From Prosapia bicincta (taxonomy: Eukaryota; Arthropoda; Insecta; Hemiptera; Cercopidae): a stretch of DNA of 64,000 nt. A program made the position numbers and the translations under genes. This document shows, piece by piece, positions 33,661 through 45,867 of this stretch. The stretch covers positions 132,339,731 to 132,403,730 of the forward strand of contig JBAIZL010000006.1 of the NCBI GenBank assembly GCA_036971475.1. The letters run 5' to 3'. The stretch's first letter is position 1; every line of letters begins with the position of its first letter. The notes under the pieces were generated by a model. That model had not been told where the DNA came from and did not search any database. It saw only the letters and a list, made by a program, of their open reading frames with translations.

Positions 33661-35055
33661 TATAAAAGCCTTAAAAAGAAAAAAAACAATACCAGTGGTC
33701 AGTAATGAGAAAAAACTTACAATTTTAAAAGAGAAAAATTAATTTGCAGGGAAAATAAGACGGCCCCCTCTGGATGATTGGCTAGAGTGCGGGGATTGAC
33801 TAGAGTGCGAGCATTGTCTTGAATAGACTCATGAAGGTTGTTCAGACTATTGCGGATTGGGAACACATTTCTTTGACCTATGTCACGACAGTTAAATTTG
33901 ACGAACTATATAATTTGTTTTGATTCTACTTAATGTTAAAAGAGTAAAGAGTATAAGGTATATTTTTTTAAATTTTTTTTCGTAATGTGTACACTAAAAA
34001 TAAGATTTATTATATAAAGTTAAATGTTATGGAGATATTTTGTGCTTGTACTTTGCCTGGGTCTTCTCTATGTTAAGCTTCTATAACATGATACCACTAT
34101 TTTTAAGCACTGAATGTGTTAAAAAAAGATAAAAACTGTCAAAAATCAAGTCACTGTAAAATTCTGTTTCATTTGTGTTTACTTAGTAATGACTTGATGA
34201 ATATGAAAATTTTTATAACTTGGAATTTTTCAAGGATTTTAACAAATGTCAGAAAAAAATTAATTCTTAAATAAATATTTAGAGTTAACATTATTGTTGA
34301 ATGTTACTTTTAAACCAATTGAAACATGAGAGCTCTATTGTATTTTGTTGTACAATTAAAAAAAAAATTACACAATCATATGATTACACAACAGTAATAA
34401 ACAAAAATTTCAGGCCCAAGATTAGAATTAAATTATCCTAAAGTCATTTTGAGCACAGTTGTACTAATAATTTCAACAAGATTATTGTATAAAAATCTTT
34501 GTAAAATCCACATGTTTCCTTTTTATTTACTAATTTCGCTATAGATGAAGTTGTATTCTGCAATATGTTTCTCTAATTCTCAACAATGTGCTACTTTTAA
34601 TAATAAAGTTATTAGCTGCAAAATCACATGGTCAACTCCTACAAGGGAAAACTTTCAAAATTGTAAAATCAACATTGATAAGGAGTAGAGAAAAGCACAA
34701 ATTTCTCATTTCTTGTACATGATAATAATTTGAAAAGAATAATAATAAAGGCAAAAAAGTAAAACAAAAAGCATTTGTATTTTGACACACACTTCATCAT
34801 TTGTTTTGATACTGTTAATATTATTTTGGATAAATTCCTTTTGTAACCGGTTTAATTTCGCAGTGAGTCAGCATTTAAAAATATACTGCCTGTCTGAGTT
34901 AGGTGGAGTAAATAGCTATTTGCGAAGAAACCTAGTAAATGCCTTATATTAACAGGGTTTGTCTAGCAATACTGGCTCCGGACAAAGTCACAATGTAGAA
35001 GGCAGTGTTAATAAAAATGAATGCTCAACTTCAATCTGTGATATTCCAGAAGCAT

Positions 35056-35935
35056 GGGTAAGCATTGAAGAGTAACTATGGGTCTCTTAACCCTTGCGGA
35101 TTTGTGTTTCAAGCGACCCAGCGAATCGAGATTAATAGCGAGTTCAGTGGCTACGATTTCATAACTTTATAGGAATACAACCCATATGCCTGAAGGAATA
35201 ATATACTACTAAAAGATATTATTTTTATTGTGGGTAAGCATTGCAGAGTAACTATGGGGCTCTTATCCCGTTGCGGATTAGTGTTTCAAGCGACTCAGAA
35301 AATCGAGATTATAGCGAAGTGAGTGGCCTCGAATTCATATTTGTAGAGGAATACAACCCATATTAGTGAAGGAATAATAAACTATTAGAAGATGTTATTT
35401 TTATTGTGGGTAAGCATTGCAGAGTAACTATGGGTCTATTAACCCATTGCGGATTAGTGTTTCAAGCGACTCAGCAAATCGAGATTATAGCGAAGTGAGT
35501 GGCCTCGAATTCATATTTGTAGAGGATTACAAGCCATATTAGTGAAGGAATAATAAACTATTAGAAGATGTTATTTTTATTGTGGGTAAGCATTGCAGAG
35601 TAACTATGGGTCTATTAACCCATTGCGGATTAGTGTTTCAAGCGACTCAGCTAATCGAGATTATAGCGAAGTGAGTGGCCTCGAATTCATATTTGTAGAG
35701 GAATACAACCCATATTAGTGAAGGAATAATAAACTATTAGAAGATGTTATTTTTATTGTGGGTAAGCATTGCAGAGAAATTATGGGTCTCTTAACCTGTT
35801 ACGGATTTGTGTTTCAAGCAATCCAGCAAATTCAGATAATTAGCGAATTCAGTGGCCTGGAATTCATATTTTAGAAAAATGCAACCCAAATCCCTGAAGG
35901 AATAATAAATGATTAGAAGACGTTATTTTTTATTG
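35056..35935. repeat. 176-bp tandem repeat, 5 units (right arm)
   Basis: GGGTAAGCATTG occurs at 35056, 35232, 35408, 35584 and 35760, an exact 176-bp period. Units contain GCGGATTAGTGTTTCAAGCG and end in GAAGATGTTATTTTTATTG. Inverted relative to 16084-16751. Confidence 0.95.
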
Positions 35936-36129
35936 TAATAATGTCATGAGTGAGGAGTTATACTTGAGTTTGTTTTGAAAAAACTGTAAACTCTAATTTA
36001 TTATCCCTACTTGATTGCACTATAAAACGTCTATGGATACACTAATAATCATAAGGGGCTCTGTAGCCATGTTCCTATATTGGTGAGGACATGGCGAAGA
36101 TTCCTGGTTTTATTTTCAAACCCAGGAAA

Positions 36130-36215
36130 TATAGTTAGACACCCAGGAATCGAACCTGTGTTATTGCGGCCACAACGCCATGTCCCTAACAACAAACGAT
36201 CACAGCTACAGAGCC
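36130..36215 (-). other. tRNA-like B-box segment, SINE-like (right arm)
   Basis: The minus strand carries GGTTCGATTCC (plus coordinates 36146-36156), preceded by TAGCTGTGATCG. It is the counterpart of 15784-15862. Confidence 0.45.
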
Positions 36216-36386
36216 CCTGTCATCAAAGGGTCATATTTGTCATCACAGTGTAAACACAATTGAATCATAGAATTTACAGTGATGGTTTTTGACAGTACGA
36301 ATTTGTTTTCACTTTCAGTAACTAACTTTCAGTTAACACTTTCAGTGCTAAAAAATAGTTGTAGCATGTTATAGAAGCTTAACATA

Positions 36387-36769
36387 CACACATATCACTA
36401 ATAAAAATATAAGGCAATGTGGAATCTAGACAAAAGTCATAAGTGATGAAAATGATGAATTGTAAATTTTTTAACAAAAATTGTTCCTAAGGTAATATCA
36501 GAAAATCGTTACCAATATAACATACGTACAGATAAGCGTGTCCATGTATAGGCTTACCTAGACTTGGACAATCAAAGCATTGAGCTGAAGAATTTTACAA
36601 TGTTTAACAACTGTACAACTTTAGTGAAATAAACAAAAGCAATTTTCAAATCTGAAAATATAGCCAAATTATACTACATATATTTGTAGATATACACACA
36701 CAAGTCGGTTATATATTTAACAAGAGTTATATATTTAATAAATGAATTATTAATAATGTAAATTTACAG
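36387..36769. other. non-coding stretch upstream of the decayed paralogue
   Basis: AT-rich, with no gene seen. The position corresponds to intron 1 of the paralogous gene, but no counterpart of its signal-peptide exon is visible upstream. Confidence 0.4.
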
Positions 36770-36898
36770 TTGCAAACACTCATACCAGATTAAAAAATTA
36801 TAACATCTAGGAATTATAATATGAAAAGTCCAAATATTTGTCTTTAGAGCTATTGGTAAATATGTTTTGATTTACTTGCTATTAACTTGATGCCAGTG

Positions 36899-36906
36899 AG
36901 TGTGTT

Positions 36907-36952
<46 letters not shown>

Positions 36953-37018
36953 CATTTGCTTGTGTGTGTGTGTGTGTGTTTTAGTGAATGTGCGTGTTTG
37001 TGCCTTTATGTGTGTGTG
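36899..37018. repeat. GT-rich microsatellite in pseudogene intron 2
   Basis: TG runs with interruptions; the counterpart of the CA-rich tract at 48813-48925. Confidence 0.95.
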
Positions 37019-37952
37019 AGTATTCTATTTCTAATATATCACAAAACCCCCTTTGAAACAGTGCGTTTCCTAATTAAACATTGGTTTCGTTAATGCGTAC
37101 ATTTGTTTTGTTTCAGATGAGGAGAAACTTGTTGGAGAAAACATTAAGGAGTATTATATTAAGTTCAATATACAACATAAAGATATTCGTGTTGAGTTGC
37201 TTGGAAGGCACCTCTTCACTTACCAATAAGACAGTGAAAAATTTGCATAACATTTTAATTAAATCAAGTAACAATTTGAAAAATTGGATAGTTTTTAAGG
37301 CTTCACCGATTATGAAACTGTCTGATTTAAACTTTGTAAACGCTAAGCAACTCGCTAAGCACTCTGCAACCAAAGTGACTGATTTGTATATTATTATTAT
37401 TTTATTATTACTAAAACTCGGAAGGAGCTTATCAGTGTAGAGCACTTAGCTGCAGCCTTTGTACTCTCTTCCCATCCCTACCACAGGACTAGCTTAGTGG
37501 ATACCTACCTTTTTGCAGAAATCAAGTACCCACCTGATGCTAGATCTTCTGATATCCTCTGGTGTACATACCTGCCAGCCAAACCATTTTCTCCTTGCAG
37601 CTCCCAAATCAGGACACTCACAGAGTACGTGGATTGGGCTTTCCTCTTGGTCCTCGTCGCATCTCTTGTATACAGGGGACCTAGATTTTCCAATTTTGTA
37701 TTGGCACCCCCTCAGATTCCCATGGCCTGTAACCAGCTCTACAGTAGCTCTGAGTTGATGTCAACTTAAGGAGAGTAGTTCTTTGCCCCACAAATCTCCT
37801 GAGTAACCCCACAGTACCTTGGATTTGTTAGACCCCAAGGTCACATTCCATTCTTCCCTGCACAACCTGTCTATATGTGCCGTGATCCTCTTGCGCCCCT
37901 CCTGAGGCGGCATGCCCACTGCCCTCAGCAACGGTCCTTGGGTTATACACCC

Positions 37953-39823
37953 TTATTTAGCTAAGGCGTCAGTTCTCTCATTCCCTATCCAGCCAGAATG
38001 TCCTGGAATCCAGGTTAGGTTGAGTGAATTATACTTACTCAGCTCTGCTAGAGAAGCCATAGTCTCAGCCACCAGCCTAGAGCTGGTACTAGCCTTACCT
38101 AAAGCCTTCAGAGCTGCCTGACTGTCCGAGCAAATCCAGATGGTCTTGCCCCTCCTGCCAGACCCTATTATTTCCTCAGCACATAGTTTGATCGCGAGCA
38201 CCTCCCCCTGGAAGACAGAGTTGTAGTCCTCCAGACGATGACAAAATCTGTCTTGGTGTCTCGGTCCACTAAATCCTGCTCCCACTCCTTCCTTCATCTT
38301 GGACCCATCGGTGAACCAGATTTCACCATGTCTGGGTCTATACTCCGCCCATGCCTCTCTTGCAGGAATAAGGATTTTGTAGTTTCCTTTTTCCCTTTTA
38401 AGAGACAGTATCTTATCCTGAGGTTCTATCCAGAGCTCACTCAGTGAATCCCAAAATAGCTGTTTATGAAGTTTGCTACTTGTCTTCCACTGCCCGGTAC
38501 AGTTTAGCCGGTATGCAGTTTTCATTGCCTCCATCCTAATTTGAAGACTCAAGGATGGAAAACCCAACATAACCCTCATGGCCGCACATGGTGTGCTTCT
38601 CCTTGTAGCTGTTATGCCTCTAAAGAAGAGCCCCTGCGCGAGGTCCAGCATTCTTTTACTTGTTTCTTTCTGTGCCCTGTCCCACCAGACGATAGAGGCA
38701 AAGACCAACCTCGGCACCACAATGGCGGAATTAATCCAGTTCATCTGACGTGGACCCAAACCCCATCTCGCAAGCCTATTGCTCCTCTGCATTGCCAGAA
38801 CGAAGCTATGGCTTTTTTGCATTTATCCTCCAAGTGCTCACGCCAGAGTAGCTTCCTATCAAGAATAACTCCCAGATATTTAGCGCTCTCAAGCGCTTTA
38901 GCGCTTATTTTGGTATTACCAACTTCCACCATCTACAGCGATTTAGTTTTATATCGCCTAGTGAAGATGAGTGCCACAGATTTCTCTCCTTGAATGCATA
39001 GTGCATTCTTCCTGCACCATGCTTCTGTTACCTTGAGGGCCTCTTGAAGCAGGTCTTTGAGGACCTCTTCAAATGGTCCCCTAACAAGGATAGCTATGTC
39101 ATCCGCATATCCTACCACCTTGACACCCATTCCACTGAGTGTCCTTAGTAGGCCGTCCACGACAAGGCTCCACAGCAAAGGGGATAACACTCCACCCTGC
39201 GGGCAGCCCTCCGAGACCATCCCATTTATCGTGCTTCCCATCCAGGATGCAGTACTTATCCGGTTTTCCAAGGAACTCATAATCTAATTTATAATTCCAT
39301 CAGAAATCCCATGATCCATAGCTGCTCTCTTGATGGCCAGTCTAGAGGTACTATTAAAAGCCCCCTCCACATCAAGAAAAGCCCCAATACATATCCCCTT
39401 GTTGTTGATCTGACCCTTAATAAAGTCTATGACCGACAACAGCGCAGTCTCCACTGACCTACCAGTTCGGTAGGCGTGTTGGTCCTGATGAAGCGGATAC
39501 CTCTTCAAAGGTCCCACCTTCAAATAGTAGTCCACCAGCCTTTCCAATGTCTTTAACAAGAAAGATGTGAGGCTGATAGGTCTGAAGTCCTTTACCTCTG
39601 TGTAACTTTTCCTCCCCGGTTTGGGGATAAAGATAACCTTCGTTTTGAGCCACTGCCCAGGCGTGTAACCCAAGGTAACACAGCCTCTGAGTAATCCTGT
39701 CAGTGGCCCTATTATTTCCTCCAAGCAATTTTGTAGTAGTGCAGGAGTAATGTTATCTAATCCAGGCGCTTTAAAAGGCTCAAAAGACAGAATCCCCTCT
39801 CTCACCTTTTGCGCTGAGATCAC
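37953..39823 (-). pseudogene. non-LTR reverse transcriptase and RNase H (ORF2 C-terminal half)
   Basis: The 39284-39823 frame begins in RT (FKAPGLDNITPALLQ, LKTKVIFIPKPGRK, FRPISLTSFLLKTLERL, GAFLDVEGAFNS). An in-frame TAG at 39284 separates it from GCPQGGVLSPLLWSLVVD and the active site GYADDIAIL. A second in-frame TAG lies at 38933, and a frameshift around 38770-38820 leads to the thumb region and RNase H (FTDGSK, GEVLAIKLCAEE, CSDSQAALKAL, WIPGHSGWIGNERTDALAK). The catalytic Asp pair of YADD and the RNase H acidic residues are present. Confidence 0.9.
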
Positions 39824-40138
39824 CTGCCCAGCAATATTCCAGTCCGCCCTTACCCCAGTATGTTGGAGGTTTTGAGCACCGTCCCCTACCGGTCAAATAT
39901 CGGGAAAACTGTTCCTCATAAGCAGACGCAGTGTTTCCTCCGGGGTGTCAGTAAAGCTACCATCAGTCTTCCTGACAAACTTAAGCTCTCCCCTCTTTTC
40001 ATCTGCTAACATCTTAAACAGTCTAGCAGTGTCACTCAGTGTGCTTGTCTCTGAGCACCACTTTTCCCAAGAAGCACGTTTAACCTCTTTAATAAGATTT
40101 TTATAGAGACCCTGGCTGTCTTTATATGTCTGCCAGGT

Positions 40139-41224
40139 CTACGCCGTTTTCTTTTTCTTTGACCTATTAAAGAGCCTTCTAGTCTCTTTCCGTCTTGCCT
40201 CTAACTCGCTGTTCCACTTAAGCTTACCTCTCCCAGTGTTTATCCGCGAGAGAGGACAATTTTCCTCAAATGACGTGGAAATTGCAGTCCTGATGTAGGC
40301 CTCAGTATATTCCAGTTCGTTTGATGTACCATATTTACCACGGAAGTCAGACATCCGCCTCATCACCGAAGACTTAAAACCTTCCCAGTTTGTCCTTCTC
40401 GGGTTCCTAAGCCACACCACATGGGGGACAACTCCCCTCATCGTAGCAGTGATGATCCGGTGATCAGACATGGAGGGCTCATCCGAAACTTGCCAGTCAT
40501 GCACCCACCTTACCATTTGTCTATTACAGAAGGTGATATCTAGAACCTCCATTCTGTTTGAAGTGACAAATGTTGGCTCGGCACCTGTGTTTAAAACCAC
40601 AAGGTTTTCTTCAATCATGAAGGCTAGGAGCTCCTCACCTCGCTCATTTGTGTCTGTGCTGCCCCACATCTCATTATGAGCATTGGCATCACAGCCCACT
40701 AAGATTCCTATATTCCTCTCCCTGCAGTACCGAACTAACTTACGTAATTCTGCAGGGATCGATTCTCTATTGTGGGCGCAGTAAGTGGAGGCCACGATGA
40801 ACTCCCTGCTCCTACTTACCTCGCTCTTGCCTCGAATTCTAACCACCGCAAGGTCTTTAGTGGAGAATTCTTGAATCAGCGTGGCTTCTAGTCCTCTGAC
40901 TATCACACATGCTCTGTGCCCCTCATGTTCCCCACTTGCGTAGGTGCGCCCAGCTGCAGTCAGATCCCTTATACGGTTCCTGACCAGCCACGGTTCATGG
41001 CTGCCACGCAAGCGCTGGTAATGTAAGCATCTGGTTAGGACCACCGAGGCGCTTTTACTGTGGTGCAAGTTGATTTGCAGGATCATTGCTCGAGGGTCAG
41101 CCATATCTAACTGACCCCTACGCCTTCTCCTGATTCTCTCTTTCGCCCTTTTCTTCCGGGTCCTTAGAGTTCCACTTAAAAGTGACCTCTGCAGTCCCCA
41201 GGAAGGCTTTCCCATCTCTTGCAT
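40139..41224 (-). pseudogene. non-LTR apurinic-like endonuclease (ORF2 N-terminal half)
   Basis: A 361-codon frame. The N-terminus has MILQINLHHSKSA (the usual endonuclease start with Q-x-N). In the middle are GCDANAHNEMWGSTDTNERG and LVVLNTGAEPTFV, and near the end MSDHRIITATM with the catalytic SDH. The frame ends at a TAG at 40139, inside what should be the linker to RT; the 39824-40138 region continues the linker in-frame but contains another stop. Confidence 0.88.
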
Positions 41225-41254
41225 TTAATAGTCTGGCCGATGCCTCATCCAATC

Positions 41255-41584
41255 CTAGGCAGAGGAGTCTGGAGTAGGATTAGAAGTACTCCTTTCCTTC
41301 CTTTTCCTCTCTCTCTCTTGTAGTACTATGGTCCTAGCTGATCCACTGGCTTCCGGGACGACAGGGCGGGTTCTAGCCCCAGCCTCCATCAAACCCTTCC
41401 GCTGCCCGGACCGGTGTTTCCTCAAAGGGGGTGGCGGTGGTTCTCTGCCCTCCGCTTCCGCCTTCTTTGCTTCCTCATGGTAGGCAAGCCAGAGTGCTTT
41501 CCTCCTTTGTGCCCCACTCATTCTTCCTGTTGCCTTCGCAACTGGATTTCCATCTGTCTCGACGGGGGCCGAAGCCACCTCCAT
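41255..41584 (-). pseudogene. possible ORF1 remnant of the non-LTR element
   Basis: A 109-codon frame, rich in Ala/Glu/Arg with a PPPPP run, immediately upstream of the endonuclease frame. No zinc knuckles are seen. Assigned only from its position in the element. Confidence 0.4.
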
Positions 41585-43008
41585 AGGAACAGATTTGTCG
41601 GTAGGTTCTAAGCCCTGACCAGTTACATTTATTTTTTTTTATCTCTGCCATGTGTGTTCCCACGAGCAGCTAGGGAAATAAAGGTCCGCCGCCGCAGAGC
41701 CCCGCTTACGGCGGTAAGGCGACTTAAGTACCCAGGGGGGGCGCCAGGTGCCCCTGAGGCTCCGTTAAAGACCCTCCTTACCCTGAGGGCCACGAATCTA
41801 CATCGGCACGGATCGCAAACCACCTTCCGATCGGGGGTGTAAGTGCCCATCCAGACCACCAACCTGGATGAGGGGTGCTTCTTGGTTGCCGCCCGCAAGG
41901 GATGGGCAGGGCGAGAGCCGGGCAGATAACAAGCCTTCAAGTGCTAGGACTGGCCCCTTTTTTTTGAGCCTTCATGCACTCACACAATTGCCTGGACTTC
42001 CCGTTTATAGGGAGCCACATACGTACAGCTCCGCTCCACCCGCCCCCCACGCCCGGATTAAGCCTCTCCACCACATCAAGGTCATGCAGCCCATAGGAGA
42101 GGTCTGATAAAAACTGTCAAGGATTTGAGCATAAAAATAAACAATAAGGAATCAATCAAGATGAGTCTTAAGAGAATCGATGTACTACGCGACGCCACTA
42201 TCAAGATATTTACGGCCTTTCGAGATATTTACTGTCTTGAAAAATTTTTAACAACTTCGTAAATGAAATAAAAACTCAAGCCCCGAAGAGGTTTCAAAAT
42301 TTAATTTTAAAGTTTCAGTCAGAGGTTACGAATCCTAAGAAGGCTGTGAATAAAAGTGAAACAGAAACAAGTAACAAAATTAAAAACATTTATAGAAAAG
42401 ATATTTCTCACGAGCCTGATGGGGAAAATAAATATTTCAGTAGTAAAGCTGAAGAGTTTATAAAGGCTGTCAATAAGGTTGTCTCGGTGAGTATCATCTT
42501 GTTTTATATTTTTAAAGAAATTCATTGTTTTTTTAAAGTGATTTTTGTTGTTTTTCAGAACTCGAAGGGTGTATTTTTGTGTTCTTACTAGTGTTCAAGT
42601 ACTAGAAGAACTCGCCATTTTTAATTTTAAAAGAATTTCCAAAAAAAACATATTTAGGCCCAAATTACTTAAAGATTAGAGTATCATATATTCATGTTTT
42701 TTTGCTTTTTAATACGATTCAAACATTCCCAATATCCTTTTACATTTTTTCTGTAATTTAAACAATATACTTACCTATCTTTAACATTAAGCCAAAGTGA
42801 CATAAAATGATGGCGTATAATTAAGCCTTCTTCAAAGTGAACTTAAAACAAAAACTAATTAATTTTTACTTTCAGCTTATGAAATTGTTCAAAATAAATT
42901 GTTATCATATAATGTTACAGGAAGAAGATGCAGCCCAAAGGGAACTTCATATTGATACTTCGAAGGAAATAAAAGCAGATATTCAGAAGACCAAGGAAGA
43001 GAGATTTT

Positions 43009-43013
<5 letters not shown>

Positions 43014-43089
<76 letters not shown>
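43014..43089. repeat. (TA)n(TG)n microsatellite
   Basis: A TA run followed by a TG run, overwriting the end of pseudogene exon 4. Confidence 0.97.
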
Positions 43090-43092
<3 letters not shown>

Positions 43093-43258
43093 AAATCCAT
43101 AAAATGCAACACAATTGAAACTAAATCTGTTTATTTACGATATATTTTGGACTATTGTAACAATTAAAAAATACCAATTTATATTTACTTATTACACTTT
43201 GATATTACTTGCGACCAGACTTTTTGTTAACTAAAGGTTGATAAATTAAACTTGGAGG

Positions 43259-43300
43259 AAACATTTTCGTCTTACGATTTCTTCAGACTCGTATTTTGCT
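43259..43300 (-). ncRNA. Penelope-type tail with weak hammerhead-like core
   Basis: On the minus strand CTGAAGA (43286-43280) is followed after 11 bases by GAAA (43268-43265). The spacing matches Penelope-type hammerhead cores, but stem II is weak by eye. Confidence 0.4.
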
Positions 43301-43319
43301 GCTAGGATTGCTGCAGTTG

Positions 43320-44710
43320 TGCATCTTAGGTACCAATTTTTGAAAATTGAAGGACCAATGATCTACAGCCAACAATCACCTGCACACAAACTAGAATGCC
43401 ATATCGATAGAACTATTAGAAAATACATAAAACAAGACACACACACACACACACACAAATATAAAAAAACACAATAGATCTAGTAAACAAAATAAAGAAC
43501 ATTGAAATCCCTCATAACTCAACCCTACCATCGTTTGATATCACTAACCTATTAACCAATATCCCAGTCACAGAAACACTAAACATATTACGATATAATC
43601 TTAACTTAACAACCCTCCAGAAAAAATCACAAAAGATATCATACACATTTTTAACACCATTACACAACAGAACTACTTCACTCACAACAATAAATATTAC
43701 ACACAGAAACAAAGCCTACCAAAGGGTTCACCGATTTCAAGCATTCTCGCAGAAATAATGCTACAACACATAGAACATAATAAAATCATAAATAACAACA
43801 AACACGCAGATAAGATAATATATTGGCTCAGATATTAGACGACATTATAATACTATACCGAGGAAACATAAGACAATGCCAACAACTCAAAACACGTATA
43901 AACAAAATACACAAAAATATCCAGTTCACTGCAGAATTTGAAAACAACCAAACATTGAATTTCTTAGACATCGCCATTACAGAAAATCAAAACAAACATG
44001 AATTCAACATATACCGCAAGCCAACCATAACAGACACATTGACACACAAAACATCACATCACCCAATGTAACATAAACACACAGCATTCAAACATTTACT
44101 ACACAGACTAAACAAGATATCTATGTCCACAACTAACTACACAGAAGAACTAAACACAATCAAATATTTAGCTCACAAAAATGGATATGACAATTATTTA
44201 ATAGACAAAATACAAAGAAAAATACTCAACAAGAACAGTAACAACTACACAAACAACAAAAACATGAACACAAAAAAATTCATCACGCTCACATTCATAA
44301 ACAAACTCACAAATAAAATAGCACACCAATTCAAAAAAGCAGGATACAATGTAGCTTACAGAACAGCAAATAAAAACCAAACGGCTATCAGACACAGCAT
44401 TAATAACAGTACCAACACATACAATAACCCAGGAATATACAAACTACAATGCAACAACTGCAATAAGTTCTATATTGGACAAACAGGTAGATCTTTCACC
44501 GAAAGATATAAAGAACACAAACGCGCACTGCACACTACTATTGAATCCATCTTCGCAAATTACCTCATGGACACTAAACACTCATGCAATAGAATGGAAA
44601 ATAACAAGAGCACCCTCCCCACATGCAACAAAGGCCATAAATTAAACACACTAGAACAATATGAAATATACAGACATAGCAACACAAAAAATGACATCCT
44701 ATATGATTAA
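43320..44710 (+). pseudogene. Penelope-like retroelement, RT plus GIY-YIG endonuclease
   Basis: RT pieces in several frames: LPSFDITNLLTNIPVTETL (about 43525-43580), NYFTHNNKYYTQKQSLPKGSP then ISSILAEIMLQHIEHN (43673-43785), then a one-base shift at the active site, giving LDDIIILYRGN in the 43823-44071 frame with LNFLDIAIT and IYRKPTITDTLTH. The 44123-44710 frame (195 codons) holds the linker and the GIY-YIG nuclease: GIYKLQCNNCNKFYIGQTGRSFTERYKEH. This nuclease domain nicks the target in Penelope elements. The first part of RT is missing around a CA microsatellite (43437-43456). Upstream, 43310-43435 may be N-terminal coding. Confidence 0.88.
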
Positions 44711-44769
44711 ACACTACAACAGATTTCTTATACACTCCTAAAACCAAAGGGTTATTTCGCCAAAAAGAT

Positions 44770-45597
44770 GCCTTCAAAGAACTCATTCCCCCGGGAAATA
44801 CGTACCCAAAGGGTTAAATTTCAGCAAGTTAGGTTTTTTATAATAAAGTCCAGTGACCTGTTCTCTGGCAGATTTTGGCGGGTCATTGCACAGTATCCTA
44901 GTTTGGCTAGGATAGGCCCTGTCAGAATTCTGTGCTTGCGGTGGGGTAAGGGTGGAGGCGGGACGGCCCACGGGCGGCGAGGTGCGCGATCCGCTCCAGT
45001 ATGTATCTTTCACACAGTTCAATTAAATATCTCACTTAATCTTGGATCCCCAAGTAAACTCTAAGACAATTCTTCCTGACTACCCCCCGTCATTTGCAAC
45101 TCAACAGACAAAAAGATAAGAATCCGCTACCAGATTGATTAAACCATGCATACAATAGGGTTGAAGGTCATTATGTTCTTAAAATACGCGGCCAAACAAT
45201 TTTTAAAAAAACTATAGATATTTAGATATTCTCCTCTGCAGATCCCTTTTTTATAAAGGCTTAATACATTCCCATAGACTTTGTCTCCTCCGCTCTTCTC
45301 AATCTTGCAATGCAAGGCTTTTTGCGAGTTCTGTTTTATTTGTTTTATTGATATCACTTGGTAGCAAGTGTTAAAAAATAACAGTAAATGATTTTTCCAA
45401 GTGATATCAATATAAACAATTGTTAAGAAACCTCATTATATGCAACACAAAAATTGCAAGTTCTGTTTTGTAATAACTAATTCCTTCTTACTGTTCAATT
45501 ATTCTTGATAGACATTTGAATGACCAGCTACTTTGCTCTCAATATGCCTAAGTGATGAAACCTTTTACGTCATAATGTTGTAGAGCAGGGAACCTTT

Positions 45598-45600
<3 letters not shown>
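44770..45600. other. non-coding stretch with a relatively GC-rich block
   Basis: 44870-45000 is GC-richer than its surroundings and has no recognised coding. A 15-bp perfect inverted repeat (ATTGATATCACTTGG at 45347-45361 and its complement at 45397-45411) could form a hairpin. Confidence 0.45.

Positions 45601-45652
<52 letters not shown>
45601..45652. repeat. (TA)n microsatellite
   Basis: TA run next to a Penelope tail. Confidence 0.95.
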
Positions 45653-45654
<2 letters not shown>

Positions 45655-45750
45655 TATGTTAAATATGGTGATATGTTTTCTTGTAATATAGTTAATAAAT
45701 TAAAAATATTTCAAAAACAAGAATACTTTTAATGAATATATTTATTCATA

Positions 45751-45785
45751 GCTTTTCGCCGATAAAATAGTATCAGCATCTTCAG
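45751..45785 (-). ncRNA. hammerhead-ribozyme-like core in Penelope tail
   Basis: On the minus strand CTGAAGA (45785-45779) is followed by one U, a six-pair stem II (GCUGAU / AUCGGC, with a G-U pair), an ACUAUUUU loop and GAAA (45757-45754). CUGANGA - stem II - GAAA is the conserved hammerhead core. Penelope-like elements are known to carry minimal hammerheads in their terminal repeats. Cleavage site and stem III were not confirmed. Confidence 0.55.
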
Positions 45786-45867
45786 GAAAATATTTATCTA
45801 ATAAAACATTTTTACAAAATTAAATCATATGTACTACACAGAATCATATGTTTATAAGTATTGCACT

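Larger units (their letters stand above)
33755..36255. repeat. right arm of a long imperfect inverted repeat
   Basis: The reverse complement of 15725-18320, with about 15.4 kb between the arms. It carries 5 tandem units (35056-35935), the B-box segment at 36130-36215 and no supported gene. Confidence 0.85.
34074..36386. mobile_element. about 2.3-kb element with terminal inverted repeats and internal satellite
   Basis: 34074-34196 and 36239-36386 are inverted copies of one another (GAAGCTTAACAT at the outer ends, GTAAACAC at the inner ends). The interior holds 176-bp tandem repeats and the tRNA-like box. No transposase frame, so it would be non-autonomous. Confidence 0.65.
37387..42102 (-). 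mobile_element. non-LTR (LINE) retrotransposon with RNase H, inserted in the pseudogene
   Basis: About 4.7 kb on the minus strand. It ends (3') in a short ATT/AAT-repeat tail at 37387-37415 and starts (5') at about 42102. Coding order is an ORF1-like segment, endonuclease, RT, RNase H. All parts carry stops or shifts, so it is dead. The presence of RNase H after RT points to the I/LOA side of the non-LTR tree and away from typical Jockey. Confidence 0.88.
36770..43012 (+). pseudogene. decayed paralogue of the secreted-protein gene, broken by a non-LTR element
   Basis: Segments align to the minus-strand gene at 47305-51639. Exon 2 is at 36770-36855 (after TTTACAG, before GTAAATAT; one base shorter than in the gene and with in-frame stops). 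The first part of exon 3 is at 37117-37386 (MRRNLLEKTLRS, after TTTCAG). The rest of exon 3 is at 42103-42486, ending at a GTGAGTATC donor. Exon 4 is at 42921-43008, its stop codon lost into a TA/TG repeat. About 130 bp of exon 3 are missing where the non-LTR element sits. No signal-peptide exon is found. Intron 2 keeps the same GT-rich microsatellite as the gene, so the copies arose by segmental inverted duplication. Confidence 0.8.

Noticed and set aside
37497..39287. Plus-strand frames across the non-LTR element
   Set aside because: Antisense shadows of RT and RNase H coding.
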